Source: an uncultured Pseudomonadales bacterium (GTDB lineage Bacteria; Pseudomonadota; Gammaproteobacteria; Pseudomonadales; Pseudohongiellaceae). Taken from it: DNA of 64,000 nt. The first letter of the stretch is position 1, and each line of letters opens with the position of its first letter. A program made the translations under genes and the position numbers. The notes under the pieces are model-generated. The model made no database searches. It had not been told where the DNA came from and saw only the letters and a program-made list of their open reading frames with translations. The stretch is from the NCBI GenBank assembly GCA_943789335.1, contig CALSTS010000007.1:24832-88831 (forward strand). Direction: 5' to 3'. This document shows positions 35,274 to 44,923 of this stretch, in pieces.

Positions 35274-35404
35274 AATGCCTCCAAAATTTATTTAAATGTT
35301 GAACACTAATTATTTCAACATTACATCCTGCGGCCAGAAATCACTTGATATATGTCAGAGGGACGGAAATAATCCAAGCACCAATTATGAAGGAGGTTAT
35401 TGTC

Positions 35405-36121
35405 ATGCGCTTAATCTATCAATTACTGACGGTTCTACTGTTTGCGTTAATGGCCTGCAGTGCGAATGCTGAAGTGAGTGAAGATACTAGGGAGTTTGGC
35501 GGTCTGGATGTCAGATTTCGTGTGATTCTGCCTAATAACTTCGACCCCTCCCAAACTTATCCAACAATTCTACAATTTCCTGGCGGCTCCCAGACCTGGA
35601 ATATTGTAATTGGCAGTACCGATGCAGACTGGCGAGAAAAAGCAGAAAGCGATGGTTATATTGTCATCAGCCCTGCTGCCCCAAATGGCCAGTTATTTTT
35701 TCAGGGAGGAGATAGAGTTTTCCCGGAATTCCTCGAATACATTCTTGCAACTTTCCCTGTAGCAAATAATAAACTGCATGTTACCGGCATATCCAACGGG
35801 GGATTAAGCGCATTTCATGTTGCTTCTTTGTACCCGGATTATTTTATTTCTGTCACTGGCTATCCAGGTTTACTTAATGGCGCTTCTAATGACAGGCTTG
35901 AAGCTCTACGTCCGTTATGTATTTATATGCACGTCGGTGATCGAGATTCCGCCTGGCGTTCTGCAATGCAAAACCAGTTTCAAGATCTACAAAGAGATGG
36001 TTTTAACATCGATTTCAATGTGGAAAGTGATCAAAACCATGTGCTGGATGTTAGAAAAGATAATTTACGAAATCGTTTATTCGCAGAACTAGAGCGTGCA
36101 CGACCTGACTGCTCAAACTAA
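35405..36121 (+). CDS. Secreted alpha/beta hydrolase, PHB-depolymerase/esterase-like lipoprotein
   Basis: About 238 residues from the ATG at 35405, which has a strong AAGGAGG site; the frame could start 20 codons earlier. The N-terminus resembles a lipoprotein signal (LLFALMACSANA). Hydrolase landmarks are PTILQFPGGSQTW (oxyanion region), ITGISNGGLSAFH-like nucleophile elbow (GISNGGLS), and a candidate catalytic His in DQNHVLD near the C-terminus. It resembles esterase/LpqC-type polyhydroxybutyrate depolymerases; the actual substrate is unknown. Two more genes in the same direction follow closely. Confidence 0.8.
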   Translation: MRLIYQLLTVLLFALMACSANAEVSEDTREFGGLDVRFRVILPNNFDPSQTYPTILQFPGGSQTWNIVIGSTDADWREKAESDGYIVISPAAPNGQLFFQGGDRVFPEFLEYILATFPVANNKLHVTGISNGGLSAFHVASLYPDYFISVTGYPGLLNGASNDRLEALRPLCIYMHVGDRDSAWRSAMQNQFQDLQRDGFNIDFNVESDQNHVLDVRKDNLRNRLFAELERARPDCSN

Positions 36122-36161
36122 ATAAGATCACAATCTCACACCAAAGAATATCCCGAAAAAA

Positions 36162-36782
36162 ATGAATCTGGATAAATTAAAAGAAGCCGAATCAGCCTTT
36201 TTGCATAAATATCCCGGCGGCTTCGATAATCCGGATATACAGATTATTGGTAAAAAGCATCGAATGAGCAAACGGATCACGCAAGCACAGGCGTTTTTTG
36301 CGAAAAATAAATTCCGTGATCCTGAAGAGATTTGTTCAAATATGACAAAAGTTGTCAACGCATCGTCAATGATCTCATTGTTCGAAAAACCAAAATTTAG
36401 AGATCTATTAAAAATTTTAAATGAAAAACAAAAAAAACAATTGAGTAATGGGCTAAAAAATTTCTTGCATGGCAATCAGGAAAAAGGCTTTAACAACATG
36501 CTGGAAATTTTACGTTCTGGTAAGCTGGCGAAATGGTCGTTGATGACCATCATTCCTAATTATTACCACCCAACACATGAAGTCTTTGTAAAGCCCACAA
36601 CTACCAAAGGTGTTATTGCTACTTTTGAATTGGAAAGGCTAATTTATAAGCCCCAACCTAGCTGGGAATTTTATCACCGTTATCGAGAGACCATTCTGGA
36701 GATGAAAGATCTCATAGATAGCAGTCTGACTCCAAGCAATGCAGCATTCTCAGGCTTCCTGATGATGGTAATGAACTCATAA
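36162..36782 (+). CDS. Protein of unknown function
   Basis: A 206-residue soluble protein, Lys-rich and mostly helical, with no signal or membrane segment. Recognisable local features are FLHKYPGGFDNPDI at the start and a central TTTKGVIATFELERLIYKPQ. I do not recognise the family; it looks like uncharacterised proteins of marine gammaproteobacteria. It starts 41 bases after the esterase and ends 10 bases before the longest possible ApbE frame, so it may be in an operon with them. Confidence 0.75.
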   Translation: MNLDKLKEAESAFLHKYPGGFDNPDIQIIGKKHRMSKRITQAQAFFAKNKFRDPEEICSNMTKVVNASSMISLFEKPKFRDLLKILNEKQKKQLSNGLKNFLHGNQEKGFNNMLEILRSGKLAKWSLMTIIPNYYHPTHEVFVKPTTTKGVIATFELERLIYKPQPSWEFYHRYRETILEMKDLIDSSLTPSNAAFSGFLMMVMNS

Positions 36783-36843
36783 ACAAATATTTATGTTAAG
36801 TGATAATTGTAAAACTGCCATAAGCGGATACTTAATTCTCCAT

Positions 36844-37872
36844 ATGCAAATGCGGCGAAAGTTTTTATTCATTTTAATTTTTACATTAACGCCAATAGCT
36901 TGCAGTAATCAGCAAAACCCAAATGCTTACCAATTAAGTGGCAGTACCATGGGAACTACTTACAACATTACTATTGTTGGAGAAAACCTTGTTAACCATG
37001 AGCTTATTAATTCCGCTCTGGAAGATATCGAAAGCGCTATGTCGACCTACCGTTTGGAATCAGAATTAATGCAACTAAATGAGGCTCCCATTAATACCTG
37101 GATAAATGTCTCCCCAGCTTTATATGAAGTCTTGCTAATTAGCGAAGAAATTAGCGTGCTCAGCAATGGCGCCTTCGATATTACAGTTTCCCCTTTAGTC
37201 AATTTATGGGGTTTTGGACCTGAGAAACACAAGAATGACACACTGCCAAATACAGAAGCCATAGAAGAGCTATTACGAAATATAGGTTTTGAATATCTGA
37301 TAATTGCTGAAGACCGAGAAGCTGTGCTTAAAAGAGAGATGATTCGTTTAGATTTATCGGCGGTGGCAAAAGGCTATGCAGTTGATGTGCTGGCAGAGTT
37401 GCTGGAAGAAAATAATATTTCAAATTACCTAGTGGAAATTGGAGGCGAAATAAGCGGTAGAGGCCGGAATGCCGAAGGAGATTTATGGCAAATAGCTATA
37501 GAGGCGCCACTGCGATCTGCACAAAATCGTGAGCCATTTCAGATTATCGGAATAAGTGGCCTAAGCCTTGCCAGCTCTGGAGATTACAGAAACTTTTTTG
37601 AAGTTGACGATATTCATTATTCACATACTATTGATCCAAGCAGCGGAAGCCCCATCAATCATAACCTTGCCTCAGTAACCGTGATCGCAGAAACTACCGC
37701 CATAGCCGATGCTCTGGCAACCGCTTTCAATGTTATGGGTATTGAACAAGCAATGGCATTAGCAAATAACAATAATATTGCTGTGTACTTTATAATAAAG
37801 ACAGCCGATGGATTTTTAGAAAGCTACAGCATGGCTTTTGCACAATACATTAATGAAAATTATAATGATTAA
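36844..37872 (+). CDS. apbE: FAD:protein FMN transferase (ApbE), lipoprotein
   Basis: About 342 residues from the ATG chosen because it gives a lipoprotein signal (MRRKFLFILIF, lipobox PIAC); the frame extends 17 codons upstream to 36793. ApbE motifs are GSTMGTTYNI, the Mg/FAD region LDLSAVAKGYAVDVL, LVEIGGEISGRG, and HTIDPSSGSPI. The enzyme attaches FMN through a phosphoester to Thr or Ser of periplasmic flavoproteins such as NqrB/C or RnfD/G. None of those targets lies in this window, so the partner is encoded elsewhere. Confidence 0.92.
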   Translation: MQMRRKFLFILIFTLTPIACSNQQNPNAYQLSGSTMGTTYNITIVGENLVNHELINSALEDIESAMSTYRLESELMQLNEAPINTWINVSPALYEVLLISEEISVLSNGAFDITVSPLVNLWGFGPEKHKNDTLPNTEAIEELLRNIGFEYLIIAEDREAVLKREMIRLDLSAVAKGYAVDVLAELLEENNISNYLVEIGGEISGRGRNAEGDLWQIAIEAPLRSAQNREPFQIIGISGLSLASSGDYRNFFEVDDIHYSHTIDPSSGSPINHNLASVTVIAETTAIADALATAFNVMGIEQAMALANNNNIAVYFIIKTADGFLESYSMAFAQYINENYND

Positions 37873-37906
37873 TTCTTAAATATTAAGAATAAGAAAATAA
37901 CCCATC

Positions 37907-38350
37907 ATGCATTCAGAATCTTTTTTAAAACATTGCTACAAAAAACTTGATAAAGGTCTGGATAAATTTAATTTAGACTTAGGCATAGTGAGTCACATTG
38001 AAAATGAAATTTATCATCTTGTGGCTGTAAGAGATTCAAGTAATACATTCACGGCTGGTGAATATTTTTCAATCGGCGACACTTATTGCCGCGAAGTATG
38101 GAACAAAGGCGCTTCAGTTTCTATTCCCATGGAAAATGATGAGCGTAAAATACAAGATCATCCTTTACATCCAAATTTACCACTGCAAGCTTATATTTCT
38201 GCACCCATCCTTTATGATAGTAAAATATGGGGAACTATTAATTTTAGCTCTCTAAATTCTAACCCATTATTCAAGTACGACGATATTCAATACCTTGAAA
38301 GATTGGCTGCGGATATTACCGCTGCCTTATTTGAAGAAAATTTAATCTAA
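37907..38350 (+). CDS. Stand-alone GAF domain protein
   Basis: A 147-residue single GAF domain, with features typical of the light- or redox-sensing branch: DLGIVSHIENEIYHLVAVRD near the start, FSIGDTYCREVW (one Cys), and a C-terminal ISAPILYDSKIWGTINFSS block. It has no output domain, so it should act by protein interaction or ligand binding. A methyltransferase gene follows after 17 bases, suggesting co-transcription. No chromophore-binding role is claimed. Confidence 0.82.
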   Translation: MHSESFLKHCYKKLDKGLDKFNLDLGIVSHIENEIYHLVAVRDSSNTFTAGEYFSIGDTYCREVWNKGASVSIPMENDERKIQDHPLHPNLPLQAYISAPILYDSKIWGTINFSSLNSNPLFKYDDIQYLERLAADITAALFEENLI

Positions 38351-38367
38351 ATTTAGGTGCTCTTTCC

Positions 38368-39210
38368 ATGTCTAATGAACTAAAAGAAATTATTAATCAA
38401 CAACGTGATTCTTGGAACAGTTTTTCGTCTGGCTGGAAAAAATGGGATAGCGTTAATATGGAATTTCTAAAGCCTGTTGGTGAAGGTATTATTCAGCAAC
38501 TAAGGTTAAAAAATAATGATATTGTTCTCGACGTTGCCAGTGGAACAGGTGAGCCGGGTTTATCAATAGCTGAGATTGTGAGTGCCGGTAAAGTTGTAGG
38601 CATGGATCTTTCGGAGGGCATGTTAGAAACCGCCAAAGAGCGCGCCGAAATTAGAGGCATAAGTAATTATCAAACCGAAATCGGAGATGTCAGTAAACTT
38701 CCTTTTCTCGATAAAACCTTTAATGCTATTAGCTGTCGTATGGGTTTTATGTTTTTCCCAGACATCCAAAGTACCCTACAAGAAATGCGCCGCGTTCTAA
38801 AATCCGGAGGTCGACTTGCTGCATCAGTTTGGGGCTCACCACAGCAAAATTTTTGGGTAACCGTCACAATGAGAACCATCAACCAACTAATGAATCTACC
38901 CCCTCCTCCTGCCGACGCTCCAGGAATGTTTCGCTGTGCCTCACCAGGCTTTATGACTGAACAATTTGAGAAAGCTGGTTTTAGTAATGTCACTGAGCAT
39001 GAGGTTGGCACAGGTTTAAAAATGGATGCTGAAACTTACTGGGAAATGATTACTGAAGTTGGCGCGCCAATTGTAGCTGCAATGAGTCAAGCAGACGCTC
39101 AAATGCGCGATCAGATTAAACATGAAGTCTTTAGAAAAATTCACGAAAAGTTTCCGGATAATAATATCAACTTGCAAGGCTCAGCCATATTAATTTGTGG
39201 CGTAGCATGA
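38368..39210 (+). CDS. Class I SAM-dependent methyltransferase (UbiE-like)
   Basis: A 280-residue methyltransferase with motif I VLDVASGTGEPGLSIAE, an acidic motif II end (VVGMDLSEGMLETAKERA), and motif III-like FLDKTFNAISCRMGFMFFPD, all in the usual order. It resembles the Methyltransf_11/UbiE group acting on small molecules or quinones, but the substrate cannot be read from sequence. It lies directly behind the GAF gene and about 130 bases before the DASS transporter. Confidence 0.88.
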   Translation: MSNELKEIINQQRDSWNSFSSGWKKWDSVNMEFLKPVGEGIIQQLRLKNNDIVLDVASGTGEPGLSIAEIVSAGKVVGMDLSEGMLETAKERAEIRGISNYQTEIGDVSKLPFLDKTFNAISCRMGFMFFPDIQSTLQEMRRVLKSGGRLAASVWGSPQQNFWVTVTMRTINQLMNLPPPPADAPGMFRCASPGFMTEQFEKAGFSNVTEHEVGTGLKMDAETYWEMITEVGAPIVAAMSQADAQMRDQIKHEVFRKIHEKFPDNNINLQGSAILICGVA

Positions 39211-39338
39211 TGTTTTATTATTGCGGTATCTAGGTTTGGCTACCCGTTCCATTTTCACACTAGCTTTTATAATCAAGCTCTGTACTATCCCATTTTTTAT
39301 ATTTGTTTTTTTATTCAAGAAATATATGAGGCACAAAA

Positions 39339-40847
39339 TTGAGTTTAGCTGAATCAACCAGAAATCTACGTCGTATTGGTCTTGTTGCTGGGCCTCTTGT
39401 TGCCCTAATAATTTTCCTGATAATGCCAGATCAGTACGCAAGTATTAATGGCGAAACTCTAGAGATTGATCATGCCACCAGGACCATAGCAGCTATGGTT
39501 GGCTGGATGGCAGTTTGGTGGATATCTGAGGCCATTCCAGTTTATGCAACAGCTTTACTTCCTTTAGCTGTTTTACCCGCTTTAGGCGGTTTAAGCATTC
39601 GAGCTGTCGCTGCTCCTTATTCCAATGAAGTTATTTATTTATATCTAGGTGGTTTCATTGTTGCGCTGACAATGCAGCGCTGGCAACTACATAAGCGTGT
39701 AGCCTATTCTGCACTACGTTTTTCTGGTACTACTCCACGACAAATTATCGGCACCTTCATGGCAATTGCAGCTATCGGCAGCATGTGGATAAGCAATACT
39801 GCTACCACCATGATGTTGTTGCCCGTTTTGCTTAGTGTTATTTCATTAGTTGCTGAAAAAGATGACCTATCTTCACATGAATCAAACCATAACCTGTCAA
39901 CCGCGCTACTGCTAGGCACCGCTTATGGCGCAACCATTGGCGGAATGGGCACTATTATCGGCACCCCACCGAATGTATTTGTTGTTTCCTACCTACAAAA
40001 TCAACTGGGTATCGAAATTAGTTTTGCTCGCTGGATGACCTTTGGTGTTCCACTAGTCGTAGTTTTTGCGCCGCTTGGCTGGCTACTGCTTACCCGTTGG
40101 ATTTTACCGGTTGGCGAGAAGCCTTTAGAAGGTATTACCGAGCTAATTGAAAAAGAACAAAAAAGTTTAGGGCCAATGTCTACTCAAGAATGGCGAGTTT
40201 TCTGGGTCTTTCTCATCATGGCGACGCTTTGGATAACGCGTCCATTAATAACCGATTTGGAAATTGCCGGCTTGCAACTTTTTTCCGGACTCACTGATGC
40301 CGGTATTGCCATAATTGCCGCATTGAGCTTGTTCGTTATTCCCGCAGGTGATGATCAAAGACAAGCAATGGTTAACTGGGAGAACGCCACCAAGCTGCCT
40401 TGGGGCTTACTAATATTATATGGAGGAGGATTGAGCCTGGCCGCCATGATGGATCAATATGGTGTAAGCAGCTATATAGGCTCTCTTGCTATCGGTATGG
40501 ATGGACTACCTCAAGTCGTTATAATTGTGTCTGTCTTGGTAATGATGATGCTGTTGTCAGAATTAACATCCAATACCGCAACTGCAGCCACTCTTATTCC
40601 TATCTTAGCCGCCTTGGCTCCAGCATTAGATTTAGATCCTTTATGGTTAGTTATTCCCGCTGGTTTTGGTGCGAGTTGTGCCTTTATGCTGCCCGTATCC
40701 ACTCCACCCAATGCCATTATTTTCTCTACCGAACGGTTTACAATTGGCGAAATGGTAAAAGCTGGTATATGGCTAAATGTTCTCGGCGCCATTGTGATTA
40801 GCTTTATGGTTTATTGGGTAGCAATGCCACTACTTGGTGTAAGTTAA
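39339..40847 (+). CDS. DASS/SLC13-family sodium:carboxylate or sulfate symporter
   Basis: A 502-residue transporter with about 12 predicted membrane segments. Both DASS hairpin signatures are present (SNTATTMMLLP near 150 and SNTATAATLIP near 415), each followed by a substrate-binding loop; the second leads into GASCAFMLPVSTPPNAI. It should import di- or tricarboxylates or sulfate with sodium. The start is TTG at 39339, with GAGG about eight bases upstream; no ATG in the frame fits the N-terminus better. It heads a run of transporter genes. Confidence 0.9.
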   Translation: MSLAESTRNLRRIGLVAGPLVALIIFLIMPDQYASINGETLEIDHATRTIAAMVGWMAVWWISEAIPVYATALLPLAVLPALGGLSIRAVAAPYSNEVIYLYLGGFIVALTMQRWQLHKRVAYSALRFSGTTPRQIIGTFMAIAAIGSMWISNTATTMMLLPVLLSVISLVAEKDDLSSHESNHNLSTALLLGTAYGATIGGMGTIIGTPPNVFVVSYLQNQLGIEISFARWMTFGVPLVVVFAPLGWLLLTRWILPVGEKPLEGITELIEKEQKSLGPMSTQEWRVFWVFLIMATLWITRPLITDLEIAGLQLFSGLTDAGIAIIAALSLFVIPAGDDQRQAMVNWENATKLPWGLLILYGGGLSLAAMMDQYGVSSYIGSLAIGMDGLPQVVIIVSVLVMMMLLSELTSNTATAATLIPILAALAPALDLDPLWLVIPAGFGASCAFMLPVSTPPNAIIFSTERFTIGEMVKAGIWLNVLGAIVISFMVYWVAMPLLGVS

Positions 40848-40903
40848 AACAGCTTATTTAAATTTTAAATTCTTAACAGGTCTTTACCTGAAAATAATAT
40901 TTT

Positions 40904-41833
40904 ATGGCACTTTTGGGAACAATTTTTCCTGTTATTGCTATTGCATTAATAGGTTACTTTGTACGTCAGAGAAAATTTTTATCTGATGGCGATGGCGTGG
41001 CTATCGAAAAAGTGGCTTTTAATTTTTTAATTCCATGTTTGCTTTTTAATGGCACCGCCACAACAATATTTCCAGAATTTATAGATTGGAATCTACTAGG
41101 CAGATTTTATATTTCAATCTTTTTTGTTTATCTACTTGGAATTCTTATAGGCAAACTGTTTTTCTCATACAACAACATTGAATGCAGTGTTTTTGGGATG
41201 GGCGGTGCTTACTCAAACGTCACCGTTATTGGCATTCCATTTTGCATTTAAGTTTTTGGTAACGAAGCTTTTCTACCTCTTTTTATTATAATTTCTACTC
41301 ATAATATTCTTTTATTTACATTCGGCACTATTATCGCAGAAGCCAAAAAAGAGTCTTCAACATCAATCATGCGACATCTGGTTTTTGTTGTTAAAGATTT
41401 GATAACTCACCCTATCACTGGGAGCTTGCTTGCCGGGGTAATTGTAAATTTGTTGAACATTCCGCTTCATATCGCACTTCTCAACACTCTCGATCTAATC
41501 GCGCAAGCGGCTTCACCAATGGCATTATTTGCGCTTGGTGGGGCACTAACACGCTATAAAATTACGGGTGATATGCACAAAACACTGACTATTGTCATAA
41601 TGAAACTAATATTACTTCCAACAATGGTTTACATATTCCTCTTTCATGTTTACCAGGTTAATCCCTTATGGGCAGGAACAGCTGTACTATTGTCTTCTAT
41701 GCCAACGGGCATTGGTCCTTATGTTTTTTCACTAAAATATAGAGCCTGTGAAAGTCAGATAGCCTCAGCAGTGGTTATTACAGCTATGCTTTCAGTGGTA
41801 ACCAGCAGTTTTTTTATTTTGCTGGTGACTTAA
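40904..41833 (+). pseudogene. AEC-family transporter gene interrupted by an in-frame TAA
   Basis: The frame 40904-41251 stops at TAA (41249-41251) after VTVIGIPFCI and continues in the same phase as VFGNEAFLPLF through to 41833; together 309 codons with about 10 membrane segments of the auxin efflux carrier (AEC/BART) family. Landmarks are an N-terminal LIGYFVRQRKFL, the internal SNVTVIGIPF, and the C-terminal LSSMPTGIGPYVF. The lesion is one base: CAA (Gln) to TAA would restore the protein. Members export organic acids or auxin-like compounds. The upstream fragment ends at about residue 115, so it is probably non-functional unless the stop is an error. Confidence 0.85.
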
Positions 41834-41956
41834 TTAATTAATCCATTTCGGGGAAATATTTCTTTTTATTTTTATTGATTCATTCCATGTCTCGTTAGAT
41901 AGAATCTTGTAAAGTAATGCAGAATAATAAAGTGCTACCAAAAAAGGACCTTTAAA

Positions 41957-43276
41957 ATGACTATCTTTCTTTGGCTAATCGTTACTGTCGCCATCATTGT
42001 TTGGCTAACTATAAAGTTTCAATTGCATCCTTTTCTTGGTCTTTTGTTTGGAGCTTTATTTATTGGCTCTGTTGGTGGCCTAGCGCCTAGTATTTTAATG
42101 AATTCATTAGCAGATGGTTTTGGTGCCACTTTGAGAAGTATTGGTATCGTTATAGCAGCAGGAGCCATTATTGGCGAGTACCTCGATAGAAGTGGAGGCG
42201 CCAAAGTCTTAGCCAATAAAATTCTGGATAGTGTCGGAGAGAAACATGCACCATTAGCCATAGGAATGACCGGGTATATTGTATCCATTCCTGTATTTTG
42301 TGATTCTGGTTTTATCGTCCTTTCAGCACTTAACAAAGCCATCGCTAAGCGTGCCAATATTTCACTGGCTGTACTGGCTGTTTCCCTGGCTTCTGGCTTA
42401 TATGCGACTCATGTTTTTGTGCCACCAACTCCTGGGCCATTAGCCGCTGCTGCCACGCTCGGTGCAGATATAGGTTGGGTCTTGATACTCGGTTTACTGG
42501 TATCTATTCCAGTTATGTTGGTTGCCATACTATGGGCAACTAAAGGCTGCAGCCATTATGTCATTAACTACGAACTTAGTGAGGCAGACACTCTAGCTGG
42601 ACAAACTCCTCCCTCTTTCTCACTGGCAATATTGCCGATCCTATTACCCATCTTGTTAATTGCACTTAAATCGATCGTCCAATTTCCTTCAATGCCCTTG
42701 GGTGAGGCTCAGCTGTTCTCTTTTTTCGTTTTCATTGGAGACCCTATTATTGCTCTTCTTATTGGCGCATCACTGTCTTTCTTAATGGTTCGTAAAGGCA
42801 AAAAAATACAGCATATATGGCTCGAAGAAGCGTTAAAAAAAGCTGGCTTAATAATTCTGATTACTGGTGCAGGTGGCGCCTTTGGAGCAGTTTTGCGTGA
42901 AACAGATCTGGCAGAGTTAGCCAGTGGCTTCGTAGATCTAGGTGCTTTCGGCATGCTGATTCCATTTCTTATAGCGGCCTTTTTGAAAACCGCTCAAGGG
43001 TCTTCTACCGTTGCTATTATTACGACTTCTGCGATTATGGTCCCTCTTATGTCAGCTTTGGGTTTTGATTCAAGTTTGGGTAAAGCCCTAGTTGTTCTCG
43101 TCATAGGAGCCGGCTCAATTACCGTTTCCCACGTGAATGACTCTTACTTTTGGGTTATCGCAAAATTTTCAGAAATGGATACAGCCACTGCTTTAAGAAC
43201 CCATACAATTGCTAGTTTATTAATGGGCATCACTGGCTTGCTTACAATACAAATTTTAGCGCTATTTTTACTATGA
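41957..43276 (+). CDS. GntP-family gluconate/organic acid permease
   Basis: A 439-residue transporter of the GntP family (GntP_permease). It has 12-14 predicted membrane segments and family blocks at FQLHPFLGLLFGALFIG, SIPVFCDSGFIVLSAL and LKTAQGSSTVAIITTSAI, then the VSHVNDSYFWVI signature near the C-terminus. Characterised members import gluconate or related sugar acids, and some take D-serine or glycerate. The start ATG has AAAGGA upstream. There is no adjacent kinase or dehydratase, so the substrate is open. Confidence 0.92.
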   Translation: MTIFLWLIVTVAIIVWLTIKFQLHPFLGLLFGALFIGSVGGLAPSILMNSLADGFGATLRSIGIVIAAGAIIGEYLDRSGGAKVLANKILDSVGEKHAPLAIGMTGYIVSIPVFCDSGFIVLSALNKAIAKRANISLAVLAVSLASGLYATHVFVPPTPGPLAAAATLGADIGWVLILGLLVSIPVMLVAILWATKGCSHYVINYELSEADTLAGQTPPSFSLAILPILLPILLIALKSIVQFPSMPLGEAQLFSFFVFIGDPIIALLIGASLSFLMVRKGKKIQHIWLEEALKKAGLIILITGAGGAFGAVLRETDLAELASGFVDLGAFGMLIPFLIAAFLKTAQGSSTVAIITTSAIMVPLMSALGFDSSLGKALVVLVIGAGSITVSHVNDSYFWVIAKFSEMDTATALRTHTIASLLMGITGLLTIQILALFLL

Positions 43277-43404
43277 AAATAAAATGTGCAAAAAATATAA
43301 AATTAACTTCCTTTCTGGACTTGTAATAGAGCTTATGTAATACAATAACATGCAGCCTGAATGTTATAGTGAATTAAACCTTTGGAATTATTAACAGAGT
43401 CTCT

Positions 43405-44103
43405 ATGAAATTAATCAAAAAATATCAATTAAAAACAGCTTGGTTAAGCTTCTTACCCTTATTGTTTTTTTCTAGTGCAGCTTTTGCTCATGGCGTCTCA
43501 AGCGATGATGCAGCATTTCTAGAAAGCGTCTCAGGTTTCAGTTTTTTCCCCTATCTTTATCTCGGCGCTAAACATATGTTTACCGGCTATGATCATCTGT
43601 TATTTTTAGCTGGTGTGATTTTCTTTTTATACCGTATGAAAGACGTTGCACTTTATGTCAGCCTTTTTGCAATTGGGCATAGTATTACTTTGTTGGTTGG
43701 TGTTCTCGGAGGAATACGAGCTGATGCTTATATTGTCGATGCAATCATTGGCTTATCCGTTGTATACAAAGGCTTTGAAAATATCGGGGGTTTTAAACGC
43801 CTCGGCATTAATATCAACACCAGAGCCGCCGTATTTTTATTTGGCCTTGTGCATGGGTTCGGTCTGTCGACTAAATTGCAAGATTTAACCTTAACTCAGG
43901 AAGGCTTAGTTCCCAATATCATCAGCTTCAATATTGGAGTCGAACTGGGCCAGCTGTCAGCTTTGGCGTTTATTTTGCTTGCTTTTCAGTTTTGGCGACA
44001 ACATGAAAGTTTCATCAAAGGCGCTGTAGCAACCAATCTTTTAATTATGACAGCCGGTTTTATGCTGTTTGGTTATCAATTAACGGGCTACCTTTTAGCA
44101 TAA
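43405..44103 (+). CDS. HupE/UreJ family membrane protein
   Basis: A 232-residue protein with a signal-like N-terminus (LLFFSSAAFAHG) and six to seven membrane segments. The HupE signature reads FTGYDHLLFLAGVIFF, then FAIGHSITLLVG and LVHGFGLSTKL, each containing His as in nickel- or metal-handling family members. No hydrogenase or urease gene is nearby, so nickel uptake is not implied; marine bacteria carry many HupE proteins of unknown substrate. It is followed 57 bases later by a gene for a membrane-anchored protein, a frequent partner. It is a different protein from the frameshifted HupE-like gene near 1.3-2.2 kb. Confidence 0.85.
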   Translation: MKLIKKYQLKTAWLSFLPLLFFSSAAFAHGVSSDDAAFLESVSGFSFFPYLYLGAKHMFTGYDHLLFLAGVIFFLYRMKDVALYVSLFAIGHSITLLVGVLGGIRADAYIVDAIIGLSVVYKGFENIGGFKRLGININTRAAVFLFGLVHGFGLSTKLQDLTLTQEGLVPNIISFNIGVELGQLSALAFILLAFQFWRQHESFIKGAVATNLLIMTAGFMLFGYQLTGYLLA

Positions 44104-44160
44104 GCCTTTAACGTAGAAAGATATTTAAAATTTAATTATTAAAATATTAAGGAAAGGGAC

Positions 44161-44811
44161 ATGAGTGAAAATAATTCAAATCACGAAATTGAAGCTCCAT
44201 CAGCGACTAATTTACTAACAGCAACTATTGCAACAATAATCGGTGCTCTAATTTTGTTGGTGCTAGTCGTATTGCCTGCAGAATATGGCATTGACCCAAC
44301 TGGTTTCGGAGAATTGACTGGCTTAGATGCCCTGTCTAGCGAGGCCTATGAGACTATTGAAATTATCGACATCATCGGCGGCAATGAAGTTATGCGAGAA
44401 GTCGAAATCCCCATGTTTGGAGAACCTACCCCCTTACCAAACCCTTCTGTTTTTCAGGACCAAGCGGAAGAAGCTCGCACAATAAGCATGACCATTGAGC
44501 TAGGCGCATTCGAACAAACTGAAATAAAAACTGTTTTGGATGAAGGCAAAGTTATTGTGTATTCCTGGCAAGTAGTAGGCGATAAAGATGTGTATTTTGA
44601 TTTCCATGGCCACGAAGAATCTTTTGGCCCGGATTTTTACGTCCGCTATAAAGAGAGACAGGAAGGCCTCAATAAAAGTAGCGGCTCCTTAACAGCTCCG
44701 TTTTATGGTGAACATGGCTGGCTCTTTTTAAATATCAATGAAGAACCGGTAAGCATTATGCTCAATATTACCGGTTATTATAATGAGATTATTGATTATG
44801 GAATCTTCTAA
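44161..44811 (+). CDS. Membrane-anchored protein associated with HupE (transmembrane anchor protein)
   Basis: A 216-residue protein with one membrane segment (LLTATIATIIGALILLVLVVLP) after a short cytoplasmic N-terminus (about 17 residues). The extracytoplasmic part has no recognised enzyme motif; it includes YDFHGHEE-like VYFDFHGHEE and GEHGWLFLN blocks, with His residues that might bind metal. It matches proteins named transmembrane anchor protein next to HupE genes. A good ribosome-binding site (AAGGAAAGGG) precedes the ATG. It probably works with the HupE-like protein upstream, in an unknown process. Confidence 0.75.
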   Translation: MSENNSNHEIEAPSATNLLTATIATIIGALILLVLVVLPAEYGIDPTGFGELTGLDALSSEAYETIEIIDIIGGNEVMREVEIPMFGEPTPLPNPSVFQDQAEEARTISMTIELGAFEQTEIKTVLDEGKVIVYSWQVVGDKDVYFDFHGHEESFGPDFYVRYKERQEGLNKSSGSLTAPFYGEHGWLFLNINEEPVSIMLNITGYYNEIIDYGIF

Positions 44812-44842
44812 GTAAGGATTAATTAAAAATAGTGTCTGAAGT

Positions 44843-44880
44843 AAAAAGGGCGAAATATTAAAAAATACTTCGCCCTTTTC
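44843..44880. terminator. Bidirectional terminator between the HupE-partner gene and metY
   Basis: AAAAGGGCGAA, a partly paired AT-rich centre, then TTCGCCCTTTT; an A tract on one side and a T tract on the other serve the two converging genes. Confidence 0.85.
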
Positions 44881-44923
44881 TATGCCTAACTTTATTGACT
44901 GGATGCCTAAAAAATTAAGTTTA

